A stretch of DNA of 8,862 nt from an uncultured Bacillota bacterium. Its GTDB lineage: Bacteria > Bacillota > Clostridia > Christensenellales > UBA1242. Below the pieces are notes generated by a model. That model saw only the letters and a list, made by a program, of their open reading frames with translations. It had not been told where the DNA came from and did not search any database. The stretch spans positions 1 to 8,862 of the forward strand of contig CALBYO010000006.1 of the NCBI GenBank assembly GCA_937889705.1, read 5' to 3'. Shown in pieces: positions 1 to 6,273 of this stretch (position 1 is the stretch's first letter; each line of letters opens with the position of its first letter). The position numbers were made by a program, and so were the translations under genes.

Positions 1-139
1 ACTTTTTCCTGCCCGACTGCTTCCTGGAAATTGTTATACCAAAGTCATATTTCAAAGGCTCGTCAAGTGGCAAATTTTGCTCGTCAAACATATCTGTTCT
101 TTTAGAAATTTTATTATAAATCTTCGCTTTTTTACTCAT
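1..139 (-). CDS. 5' part of an unidentified gene, possibly GPR spore protease (runs off left edge)
   Basis: An open minus-strand frame of 46 codons continues past the left edge, so only the N-terminus is visible. It is Lys-rich at first (MSKKAKIYNKISKRTDMFDE) and later reads FGITISRKQSGRKK. The ATG at 139 is preferred over the in-frame ATG at 145, because AGGG lies eight bases before the former and only two before the latter. Product unknown. One inference: GPR, the protease that degrades small acid-soluble spore proteins, begins with an RTD motif followed by a GIxIxR-like stretch, and in Bacillus relatives gpr is a divergent neighbour of rpsT, as here. The spacing between the two motifs is shorter than I would expect and most of the protein is missing, so the identity is only a suggestion. 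That the frame is coding is supported by the RBS and its position divergent from rpsT. Confidence 0.6.
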   Translation of the reverse strand, partial: MSKKAKIYNKISKRTDMFDEQNLPLDEPLKYDFGITISRKQSGRKK

Positions 140-195
140 TTTCATAACCCTAAAATTAATATGTGAAAAAATTTATAAAAAAATCAAAATTTTAC

Positions 196-224
196 TTGCA
201 AAATGGTTTAAGTTGTGTTAAAAT
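196..224 (+). promoter_or_regulatory. rpsT promoter (SigA-type)
   Basis: The -35 box TTGCAA (196-201) and the -10 box TAAAAT (219-224) are separated by exactly 17 bases. Transcription should start near 231, giving a leader of about 29 bases that contains the rpsT ribosome binding site. The same -35, spacer length and TGTTAAAATA -10 context recur in front of smc. Confidence 0.75.
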
Positions 225-259
225 ACGCCAGTAAATATAAATGGAAGGAGATTAAAGTC

Positions 260-532
260 GTGCCAAACATCAAATCAGCAATCAAAAGAGTTGAAGTAAA
301 TAATAAGAAAAACGAAGAAAATAAGTCAATTAAATCAAGACTTTCAACTTACATTAAAAAATTTAAAGCAGCAGTTAATGCAGGCGAATTAGACAACGCT
401 ACTGCTCTTTTAAACGATGTTTTTGCTTATCTTGACAGCGCTGCAAAAGACAATGTTATCCACAAAAATTATGCAGACAGAAAAAAAGCAACTCTTGCAA
501 AACTTTTAAACGATGCAAAAAAATCAGCATAA
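260..532 (+). CDS. rpsT: 30S ribosomal protein S20
   Basis: S20 binds 16S rRNA directly in the body of the small subunit and is a primary assembly protein. The 90-residue product is close to the usual S20 length (about 85-90). It has the typical pattern: a PNIKSAIKRVEVNNKKNEEN start, many Lys/Arg, a central helix (SRLSTYIKKFKAAVNAGELD) and the C-terminal NYADRKKATLAKLLNDAKK stretch. The start is GTG at 260, because GGAAGGAG (243-250) sits nine bases upstream. The frame is open further upstream (to 215), but those codons lie across the -10 box and before the expected transcript start. It has its own promoter and terminator, so it is a single-gene unit. E. coli rpsT also uses a non-ATG start (UUG), linked there to autogenous translational control. 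Whether that applies here is inference. Confidence 0.97.
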   Translation: MPNIKSAIKRVEVNNKKNEENKSIKSRLSTYIKKFKAAVNAGELDNATALLNDVFAYLDSAAKDNVIHKNYADRKKATLAKLLNDAKKSA

Positions 533-536
533 TTCT

Positions 537-561
537 AACCACTCATAAGAGTGGTTTTTTT
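537..561 (+). terminator. rpsT rho-independent terminator
   Basis: A perfect eight-pair stem AACCACTC / GAGTGGTT (537-544 and 549-556) with an ATAA loop is followed by a T run. It begins four bases after the rpsT stop codon and separates rpsT from smc. Confidence 0.92.
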
Positions 562-585
562 ATGCCCTTCATATTTTCGTATAAG

Positions 586-608
586 TATAGTTATTTATAT
601 TAACTATA
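586..608. repeat. 8-bp inverted repeat upstream of the smc promoter
   Basis: TATAGTTA (586-593) and TAACTATA (601-608) are perfect complements around a seven-base all-A/T spacer. The repeat ends 12 bases before the smc -35 box and is followed by a T-rich stretch, so it could be a protein binding site, a weak back-up terminator for rpsT or chance in AT-rich DNA. No assignment is possible. Confidence 0.35.
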
Positions 609-620
609 TTTATTTTTTTC

Positions 621-649
621 TTGCAAGTTAACTAAAAGTATGTTAAAAT
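621..649 (+). promoter_or_regulatory. smc-ftsY promoter (SigA-type)
   Basis: The -35 box TTGCAA (621-626), a 17-base spacer and the -10 box TAAAAT (644-649) match the rpsT promoter box for box, including the flanking C before the -35 and the TGT before the -10. Transcription should start near 656, inside the left arm of the following inverted repeat. Confidence 0.75.
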
Positions 650-651
650 AA

Positions 652-687
652 AAGTGCAAAATTGTTTGCACTTGTTTTTTGTGCAAA
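652..687 (+). promoter_or_regulatory. smc leader inverted repeat with a third pairing copy (operator or attenuator-like)
   Basis: AAGTGCAAA (652-660) and TTTGCACTT (665-673) form a perfect nine-pair inverted repeat with an ATTG loop, followed by GTTTTTT (674-680). Directly after the T run the decamer GTGCAAAATT (681-690) repeats 654-663 exactly, so TTTGCAC (665-671) could pair either backward or forward. The expected transcript start near 656 cuts into the left arm, which would weaken the first RNA stem. A DNA operator overlapping the start site is therefore as plausible as an RNA switch. What is seen is the repeat; the function is inference. Confidence 0.45.
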
Positions 688-713
688 ATTTAAGATTAAA
701 GGACATACATAAA

Positions 714-3700
714 ATGAATTTTAAACAACTCGATTTGGCAGGATTTAAGTCTTTTGCAGACAAAATTGAAATCAAGTTTGGCGATGGCGTGACTGCCATT
801 GTTGGCCCTAACGGCTGCGGTAAAAGTAATGTTGCGGACGCTATCAGATGGGTTTTAGGTGAACAAAGTTCTAAAACTTTGCGTGGTTCTTCCATGCAAG
901 ATGTTATCTTCAACGGAACTGAAAAAAGAAAAAGTCTATCATACTGCGAAGTAACAATGTATTTTGATAATACAGACCGTTTTTTCAACTATGATTTTGA
1001 CGAAATCGCAATCACAAGAAAACTTTATCGTTCTGGTGAAAGTGAATATTTGCTTAATAAAACTGCTTGCAGATTAAAAGATATCACTAACCTGCTCTAT
1101 AATTCAGGCTTAGGCAAAGACGGCTATTCTATTATCGGACAAGACCAAGTCGGTAAGATTTTGTCATCTAAACCAGAAGACAGAAGAGCGATATTTGAAG
1201 ACGCCGCAGGTATTTCAAAATTCAAGTCAAGAAAAGTTGAAGCGGAAAGAAAACTAGAAAGAACAAAAGACAATCTCTTAAAAATTCAACTTGTTGTTGA
1301 CGAAATTGAAAGACAACTTGGACCACTTCAAAAGCAAGCGGAAGACGCAAAAATCTTCTTAAAATTGAAAGAAGAATTGAAACTATTGGAAGTCAATGCT
1401 TTCATTTATCAACAAGAAAATGCGAATGACGCAAAAGCAAAAATCAATGCAAGGCTCAACGCTATTGCAGAAGAATTAACTTTAAGGCAAGAAGAACTCA
1501 GAACAACTTCTGAAAATTACGCAAACAACATGGCAAGCATTGACGCTATCGACAAGTCAGTTGAAAGACTTCACGAAAGCATTTTGAATTTGACAGTTAG
1601 TTTGGAAAAACAAGCCGGCGAAACAAATGTTATTCGTGAAAGAGTTAGATATTTGACAGAACAAAACTCAAAACTCACCTTAAACGAAACGAACTTTGAA
1701 AAACTCATTGAAGCCGTTTTGGAAGAAATTGAAAATCAAAAACAAAAGACAGAAGAATTTAAAACCAAATTAAACACTTGCAAAAAGGAAGAAGAAGAAC
1801 TTTCAAATCAATATTTGATGATTATTGATGCTCTTGCTTTGTCCGAAGGCGAAGCTGAACAAGGTCAAAAAGAAGTTATTGACGCGCTCGACAAACTTGC
1901 ATATATCAAAGCAAATTCGTCAAGATTGTCCGCCGAAAAAGAAGCGTCTATCACCGCTATTGATGAAACAAACTTAAAAATCAATAGTTTAACAAATAAA
2001 ATTGGCGAACAAGAAGAACAAATCAAGGCACAAAAAGAACAAATTAAAGTTTTAGACAGCGCAAGCAAAGAGAAAAAAGAAATTTTGCTCAAAGCAAAAC
2101 TCCAAATCTCCGCTCTTGAAGAAGATATTGATAACTTAAATAAAAAACGCAACGATGCAAGCACCAAAATTCAAGTTTATGAAAATAGAAAGCGAATTCT
2201 TGAAGAAATGCAAGCAGAACACGAAGGTTACGCTGGCTCAGTTAAAAAACTTTTAAAAGAAAGTGAAAGGAACGAAGCGTTTAGAAAAAATATGGTTGGC
2301 ACTCTCGCCTCTCTTATCACCGTTCCTGAAAAATACGAAACAGCGATTGAAACAGCTCTCGGTAACGCAATTCAAAACATCGTTACAAGAAACGAAAACG
2401 ATGCAAAAGTTTTAATTGAATACTTAAAACAAAATCAATTCGGTCGTGCAACATTCTTGCCAATCACATCAATGCGTCCAAGAAATTTAAGTGACGCCGA
2501 TAAAAAACTCATCAATGTTGCTGGCAGTCACGGAATTGCAAAAGACTTAATCAAATATGGTTCAGACATTGAAAATGTCATTTCTAACCTTCTTGGTGCA
2601 ACTGTTGTTGTTGATAACCTAGACATAGCAATTAAACTCGCACAGAACACGAGATTTACATATAAAATTGTCACGTTAGACGGCGATATCATTAACCCAC
2701 AAGGTTCAATGACTGGCGGTAGCAAAAAATCCGAAGCGGTCAATCTTATAAGCCGCGACAGAGAAATCAAAACTCTTGCTGAACAAATTGAAAAATTTAA
2801 GCAAGAAATTGCTTCATCAAACGATACTTTTGCCGAAATGAAAGCAAAACTTTCTGATTGCCAAAACAAATATGATTTCTTGTCATCGCAAGATAAAAAA
2901 GTTGATGTTGAACTCGCTGGGGAAAATGAAAAACTTTCTTCACTTGAAAATAGTCTGTTAGAAAATAAAACAGAACTTGAAAATTTGCAATCTAATAAAA
3001 CAAAGTTAGAAAACAAGATTGATGTTATTGTTAAAGAACTAGCAAGTGAAATTGAACTTGAAAATGCCCTTTCAAAAGGTAAAACAAACGCTAACGAACT
3101 TGCAGAAAAACGCAACGAACGCTTTGCTGAACTCAAAGAAAAACGCGAAAAATATAATAGCGAAGTAACAGCAAAACGCGTTGAAATTGCAAGTTTGGAA
3201 AAGGAAGTTTTAGCAAGCGAACAAGAAGTTGATAGGCTCGAAAAACAACAAGGCGAACTCAAATACAATCTTGAACTTGCTCGTGATGAAAGAGCCAATA
3301 ACGAAAAAAATATCAACGATGCAAATCAATTAATTGCAGAAATGCTTGAAGAAAACACAAGCGTTGAAAGCAAAAACAAACTCGCAGCATTCAAAGAAGA
3401 ACAAGCAAATCTTGAAAGCAATAAACAGAAATTGCAACAATCATTAAAAGAATTGGACGAAAAACGCACTTTCTTGATTGAAGAAACAAACAGAATTTCC
3501 GAAAAGAAAGTCATGGAAGAAATGAAAGTAAGCAAAGTCGATTCTGACATCGACCAAATGCGTGAAAGAATTGCCGAAGAGTATGAATTAACTTACGAAA
3601 CATGTCAAAACTATAAGCAAGCAGATTTCAACTTGACAAAAGGCTTACAAGAAATAACAAAAATCAAGCGCGAAATTTCAAAACTCGGCTATATCAATGT

Positions 3701-4307
3701 TTCCGCTATTGAAAGTTCTGGCGTATTAAATGAAAGATATACTGCACTTAAAGCACAAGCGGACGACTTAACAAAAGCACAAAACGAACTTGTTGAAATT
3801 ATTGACGAAGTATCTGTTGAAATGAAGAATAAATTTATTGAACAATTTAACCGCATCAACGAAAACTTTAGTCAAACATTCCGCGAATTGTTCGGAGGCG
3901 GCAGCGCAAAACTTGAACTTATCGGTTCAGAAAATATCCTAGAAGCTGGCGTGGAAATCTTTGCAGAACCACCTGGCAAAAAACTTCAATCAAACACCCT
4001 TCTTTCTGGTGGCGAAAAGGCTCTTACTGCTATTGCAATCTTGTTTGCAATCTTAAAATTAAAACCAATGCCTTTCTGCTTATTGGACGAAATTGAAGCC
4101 CCTCTTGATGAAGCAAACGTTGTAAGATTTGCTCAATATTTAAAACGCTTCTCAAAGGAAACTCAATTTATTGTCATCACCCACAAAAAGCCAACAATGG
4201 AACTTGCTGATGCTTTGTATGGTGTTACAATGGAAGAAAAAGGCGTTTCAAAAACTGTTTCAGTTAAATTAAGTGAAGCAATAAAAACTGCGGAGGAGGA
4301 ACACTAA
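714..4307 (+). CDS. smc: Chromosome partition ATPase SMC
   Basis: SMC dimers, with ScpA and ScpB (not in this window), extrude and juxtapose chromosome arms at the nucleoid, aiding segregation. The 1197 residues match the usual bacterial length (about 1180-1200). In order: the N-terminal ATPase head with P-loop GPNGCGKSN (31-39) and the conserved segment around 142-175 (GQDQVGKI, KPEDRR, FEDAAGI); coiled coil to about 500; hinge about 504-670 ending in the TGGS turn (667-670); return coiled coil to about 1030; then the C-terminal head with signature LSGGEK (1097-1102), Walker B ending LLDE with catalytic Glu1126, and the D-loop EAPLDEAN. All ATPase residues are present, so it should be active. 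The ATG at 714 has AAAGGA ten bases upstream and starts the family's MNFKQLDLAGFKSF; the frame stays open to 654, but that part overlaps the leader repeat. No rnc gene precedes it, unlike the Bacillus rnc-smc-ftsY order. Confidence 0.98.
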   Translation: MNFKQLDLAGFKSFADKIEIKFGDGVTAIVGPNGCGKSNVADAIRWVLGEQSSKTLRGSSMQDVIFNGTEKRKSLSYCEVTMYFDNTDRFFNYDFDEIAITRKLYRSGESEYLLNKTACRLKDITNLLYNSGLGKDGYSIIGQDQVGKILSSKPEDRRAIFEDAAGISKFKSRKVEAERKLERTKDNLLKIQLVVDEIERQLGPLQKQAEDAKIFLKLKEELKLLEVNAFIYQQENANDAKAKINARLNAIAEELTLRQEELRTTSENYANNMASIDAIDKSVERLHESILNLTVSLEKQAGETNVIRERVRYLTEQNSKLTLNETNFEKLIEAVLEEIENQKQKTEEFKTKLNTCKKEEEELSNQYLMIIDALALSEGEAEQGQKEVIDALDKLAYIKANSSRLSAEKEASITAIDETNLKINSLTNKIGEQEEQIKAQKEQIKVLDSASKEKKEILLKAKLQISALEEDIDNLNKKRNDASTKIQVYENRKRILEEMQAEHEGYAGSVKKLLKESERNEAFRKNMVGTLASLITVPEKYETAIETALGNAIQNIVTRNENDAKVLIEYLKQNQFGRATFLPITSMRPRNLSDADKKLINVAGSHGIAKDLIKYGSDIENVISNLLGATVVVDNLDIAIKLAQNTRFTYKIVTLDGDIINPQGSMTGGSKKSEAVNLISRDREIKTLAEQIEKFKQEIASSNDTFAEMKAKLSDCQNKYDFLSSQDKKVDVELAGENEKLSSLENSLLENKTELENLQSNKTKLENKIDVIVKELASEIELENALSKGKTNANELAEKRNERFAELKEKREKYNSEVTAKRVEIASLEKEVLASEQEVDRLEKQQGELKYNLELARDERANNEKNINDANQLIAEMLEENTSVESKNKLAAFKEEQANLESNKQKLQQSLKELDEKRTFLIEETNRISEKKVMEEMKVSKVDSDIDQMRERIAEEYELTYETCQNYKQADFNLTKGLQEITKIKREISKLGYINVSAIESSGVLNERYTALKAQADDLTKAQNELVEIIDEVSVEMKNKFIEQFNRINENFSQTFRELFGGGSAKLELIGSENILEAGVEIFAEPPGKKLQSNTLLSGGEKALTAIAILFAILKLKPMPFCLLDEIEAPLDEANVVRFAQYLKRFSKETQFIVITHKKPTMELADALYGVTMEEKGVSKTVSVKLSEAIKTAEEEH

Positions 4308-4308
4308 A

Positions 4309-5218
4309 ATGGGATTTTTCAAAAAAATCGCAGACGCTCTTAAAAAGACAAGAGAATCAATCAGACGAAAAATGGACAGTTTGCTTTCTGGCGGCGAACT
4401 TAATGACGATTTTTATGATGAAATGGAAGACATCTTAATTTCAGCCGATGTTGGCGTAAATGCCAGCGTTGAAATCGTGCAAGAACTCCGCGAATACGCT
4501 AGAAAAAACAAAATCAGAAATTCAGACGATGTCCGCTCTGCCCTTAAAGAAGTGCTAGCAAATATGTTTGACGCAGTTGAAAAAGAAAAAAAATGCAGGC
4601 GCATTTGAATACCCTTGCATCATCACTGTTATCGGCGTAAACGGCGTTGGGAAAACAACAAGTATCGGCAAAATGGCTTATCATTTCAAGAAAATTGGTA
4701 AAGATGTTTGCTTGGTCGCTGGTGACACATTCCGTGCAGCCGCTGCTGACCAATTAACTGAATGGGCAAAACGCGCAAAAGTTAGAATTGTTAAACATGC
4801 CGAAGGCGCAGACGCTGCTGCCGTTGTATATGACGGAATTGCAAGCGCAAAAGCGAAAAAAACAGATGTTTTGATTGTCGATACCGCTGGTAGACTTCAT
4901 ACAAAAGACAATTTGATGCACGAACTCGGCAAAATGGATAGAGTTATATCTCGCGAATATCCAGAAGCAAAAAGATACAATTTGATGGTAATTGACGCCA
5001 CAACTGGTCAAAACGCCATAAGTCAAATAAGCGAATTTGATAAGCAAGTCAAGTTAGATGGCATTATCTTAACAAAACTTGATGGCACAGCAAAAGGCGG
5101 AATTGTTATTTCAATTATGAGAAATTTCAAACTTCCAGTTTACTTCGTAGGCGTTGGTGAAGGCATAGACGATTTAGAGCCATTCTCATCAAAAGATTTT
5201 GCAGAAAATATCATATAA
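4309..5218 (+). CDS. ftsY: Signal recognition particle receptor FtsY, interrupted by a frameshift at an A8 run
   Basis: FtsY is the SRP receptor: a GTPase at the inner face of the membrane that docks SRP-bound ribosomes to the Sec translocon. It starts one base after the smc stop, with GGAGGAGGA (4292-4300) eight bases upstream. The first frame (4309-4608) gives the N domain: MGFFKKIADALKKTRESI, then a helical bundle with ILISADVGV. It is knocked out of frame near 4593 and stops at 4606-4608. The next frame continues the family pattern to 5218. With one A removed the product is 302 residues: P-loop GVNGVGKTT (109-117), DTFRAAAADQL (139-149), DTAGR (191-195), TKLDGTAKGG (255-264) and a closing GVGEGIDDLEPF. 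It lacks the acidic N-terminal A domain of E. coli FtsY, as is common. The break may be a sequencing error, a real mutation or one corrected by slippage. The G-domain frame has no RBS or ATG of its own at the junction. Confidence 0.93.
4586..4593 (+). other. A8 homopolymer at the ftsY frameshift (N/G domain junction)
   Basis: Eight consecutive A lie between GAAAAAG and TGC. In the upstream frame this reads GAA AAA AAA TGC and stops four codons later. With seven A it reads GAA AAA AAT GCA GGC and enters the GTPase domain. Correction needs a net loss of one base: a one-A RNA polymerase slip or a +1 ribosomal shift. A standard -1 ribosomal slip would not work. Elsewhere in rpsT, smc, ftsY and rnj I find no run of A or T longer than seven. 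Confidence 0.85.
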
Positions 5219-5245
5219 AAAAATCTCTCAATCGAGAGATTTTTT
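5217..5245. terminator. Bidirectional terminator between ftsY and the convergent HTH gene
   Basis: AAATCTCTC (5221-5229) and GAGAGATTT (5234-5242) pair around an AATC loop. A seven-A run on the left and a six-T run on the right make it work in both directions. It overlaps the ftsY stop on one side and the stop of the minus-strand regulator (TAA at 5244-5246) on the other. Confidence 0.9.
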
Positions 5246-5456
5246 ATATTATTCTACCTATCAATTCATCAATGGTTATTCCAAAGAAATCTGCTAAAAT
5301 TACACATTCATCAATATTTGGTAAATTAGAACCCGCTTCCCACCTAGAAATATTTTGTTGTTTTATATTGGTCCTTAACGCCAAAGCACTTTGTGTGAGA
5401 TTATTATCGGTCCTTAATTGATATAAAGTTTTTGAAAAATTGTATTTACTCTTCAT
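5244..5456 (-). CDS. Small XRE-family helix-turn-helix transcriptional regulator
   Basis: The 70-residue product is almost entirely one Cro/C1-type DNA-binding domain. It has helix 1 FSKTLYQLR (7-15), the helix-turn-helix LTQSALALRTNIKQQNISRWEAG (20-42) with the family's xISRWExG signature, then P46 and the closing IDECVILADFFGITIDELIG (48-67). No sensor or enzyme domain is attached, so it is probably a stand-alone dimeric repressor. The ATG at 5456 is chosen over an in-frame TTG at 5477, because the predicted -10 box covers 5477-5482 and would exclude the longer form from the transcript. No clear ribosome binding site precedes it and the predicted leader is only about 14 bases. It is divergent from the membrane HTH gene, and its own promoter is covered by two palindromes, which suggests autorepression. 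Its ligand and target genes are unknown. Confidence 0.88.
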   Translation of the reverse strand: MKSKYNFSKTLYQLRTDNNLTQSALALRTNIKQQNISRWEAGSNLPNIDECVILADFFGITIDELIGRII

Positions 5457-5471
5457 TTTATAAATAGTTTT

Positions 5472-5485
5472 ACACAATTATGTGT
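5472..5485. promoter_or_regulatory. Operator O1, ACACAATTATGTGT palindrome
   Basis: A 14-base imperfect palindrome with five-base arms ACACA/TGTGT. It contains the predicted -10 box of the minus-strand regulator. The near-identical O2 lies 28 bases to the right. Likely bound by one or both XRE-type proteins encoded on either side; that is inference. Confidence 0.65.
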
Positions 5486-5505
5486 TTTTATTTGGCTTTA
5501 CACAA
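5477..5505 (-). promoter_or_regulatory. Promoter of the minus-strand XRE regulator
   Basis: Read on the minus strand, TTGTGT (-35, bases 5505-5500) is followed by 17 bases and CATAAT (-10, bases 5482-5477). The -35 lies in palindrome O2 and the -10 in O1, so occupation of either would block it. The expected start is near 5470. Confidence 0.55.
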
Positions 5506-5521
5506 TTTTGTGTAGTAAAAT
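5492..5521 (+). promoter_or_regulatory. Promoter of the membrane XRE gene
   Basis: TTGGCT (5492-5497), an 18-base spacer and TAAAAT (5516-5521). Palindrome O2 lies wholly inside the spacer. The expected start near 5528 gives a leader of about 11 bases that holds only the GGGAGGA ribosome binding site. Confidence 0.55.
5500..5513. promoter_or_regulatory. Operator O2, ACACAATTTTGTGT palindrome
   Basis: A 14-base palindrome with perfect six-base arms ACACAA/TTGTGT. It differs from O1 at one position. It covers the -35 of the leftward promoter and the spacer of the rightward one, so one bound dimer could control both genes. Confidence 0.7.
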
Positions 5522-5538
5522 ACAAATAGGGAGGAAAT

Positions 5539-6195
5539 ATGAAAAAAAATATATCAGATGAAATAAGACAATTAAGAAAAAAGAAGGGCTTGTCAACAGA
5601 AGAACTTGCCAATAGACTAAACATTCAACAAATTGAATATGAAAAATATGAGTGCGGCTTACTGGAACCAAGTTTTGAAATATTGTGTAAAATTGCCGAT
5701 GAATGTGGCGTTGAATCAGGTTATTTCTATACGAGAAAAAGCGTTAACACATTCAAAATTATGAATCTAGCATTTAATATAATCACAATGTTACTTTCGT
5801 TAGGTTTATTTTGTATAATCTCGGTCTACCCAGCGATATTTACTAGTCAAATTGACTTAACTGCATTAGATACTTATTCAGCAAGCATTTTTAGCTTTTG
5901 CGGAATGTATAATTTGGGTTTAGTGTTTATATTAATTTTCTTAGCTATAATTATTGAATCTGCATTTTTGTATTATAAAAAAAATGTAAGTTCTAAATAT
6001 TTAGCGATTAGTTCATTTATTAAAGTAGTTATTATGACCGCTTTATCAGTTATATTTATAACATATTTAATTGTGTTGTTAAAGACTAAAACTTACAAAA
6101 TTTCAGCAATAGAAATTTCATTTATAGTTATTTTGATATCTAATTGGTTTGTTATAGTATTAAATTCAATTTTTCAAACTCTTGCAGATAAATAA
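5539..6195 (+). CDS. Membrane-anchored XRE-family regulator (HTH plus four predicted membrane helices)
   Basis: Residues 5-65 form a Cro/C1-type helix-turn-helix: IRQLRKKKGLSTEELANRL, then NIQQIEYEKYECGLLEPS, matching the family's xxYExG...P pattern, and a closing ILCKIADECGVESGYFY. The rest is hydrophobic, with four likely membrane helices at about 74-101, 117-146, 157-181 and 190-212 and no recognisable enzymatic motif. This suggests a DNA-binding domain tethered to the membrane, a one-component sensor layout; signal and targets are unknown. The ATG has GGGAGGA just upstream with a short gap of about four bases. The gene is much more AT-rich than smc: two 60-base stretches I counted (5761-5820 and 6001-6060) have 14 G+C each, against 23 in smc 2221-2280. 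It also carries two in-frame A8 runs (5542-5549, 5977-5984). It is flanked by terminators and divergent from a small XRE regulator, so probable acquisition as a pair. Confidence 0.85.
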   Translation: MKKNISDEIRQLRKKKGLSTEELANRLNIQQIEYEKYECGLLEPSFEILCKIADECGVESGYFYTRKSVNTFKIMNLAFNIITMLLSLGLFCIISVYPAIFTSQIDLTALDTYSASIFSFCGMYNLGLVFILIFLAIIIESAFLYYKKNVSSKYLAISSFIKVVIMTALSVIFITYLIVLLKTKTYKISAIEISFIVILISNWFVIVLNSIFQTLADK

Positions 6196-6230
6196 TGCCT
6201 TTACATACAATTTAATTTTGATGCCCTTAT

Positions 6231-6266
6231 AAAAAACAACATTGCGTAATAACAATGTTGTTTTTT
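6231..6266. terminator. Bidirectional terminator between the membrane XRE gene and rnj
   Basis: A 14-pair perfect stem, AAAAAACAACATTG (6231-6244) with CAATGTTGTTTTTT (6253-6266), and an eight-base loop. A6 and T6 tails serve both directions. It lies between two converging genes, ending eight bases before the rnj stop codon. Confidence 0.92.
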
Positions 6267-6273
6267 AATTATT

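Noticed and set aside
215..259. Upstream extension of rpsT by 15 codons
   Set aside because: It overlaps the -10 box at 219-224 and precedes the expected transcript start. The GTG at 260 has the correctly spaced ribosome binding site and begins the family's N-terminus.
654..713. Upstream extension of smc by 20 codons
   Set aside because: It starts in the leader repeat without an RBS. The MNFKQLDLAGFKSF start at 714 matches the SMC family and has AAAGGA upstream.
2528..3316. A 262-codon open frame on the minus strand opposite smc, rich in Ser and Leu
   Set aside because: It is the antisense shadow of the Glu/Lys/Leu-rich coiled-coil coding of smc, which has few stops on the other strand. It has no start signal and no recognisable protein pattern.
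4586..4593. Standard programmed -1 ribosomal frameshift at the A8 run
   Set aside because: A -1 shift moves to the wrong frame. Restoring FtsY needs a net skip of one base (+1) or a transcript with one A fewer.
4568..5218. The FtsY GTPase part as an independent gene starting at TTG 4568
   Set aside because: No ribosome binding site is present, the first codons overlap the N-domain frame, and a single-base change joins it to a complete FtsY. An interrupted single gene is the simpler reading.
5457..5477. TTG start giving seven more residues on the small XRE regulator
   Set aside because: The TTG lies within operator O1 and at the predicted -10 box, so it would not be on the transcript. The HTH domain does not need those residues.
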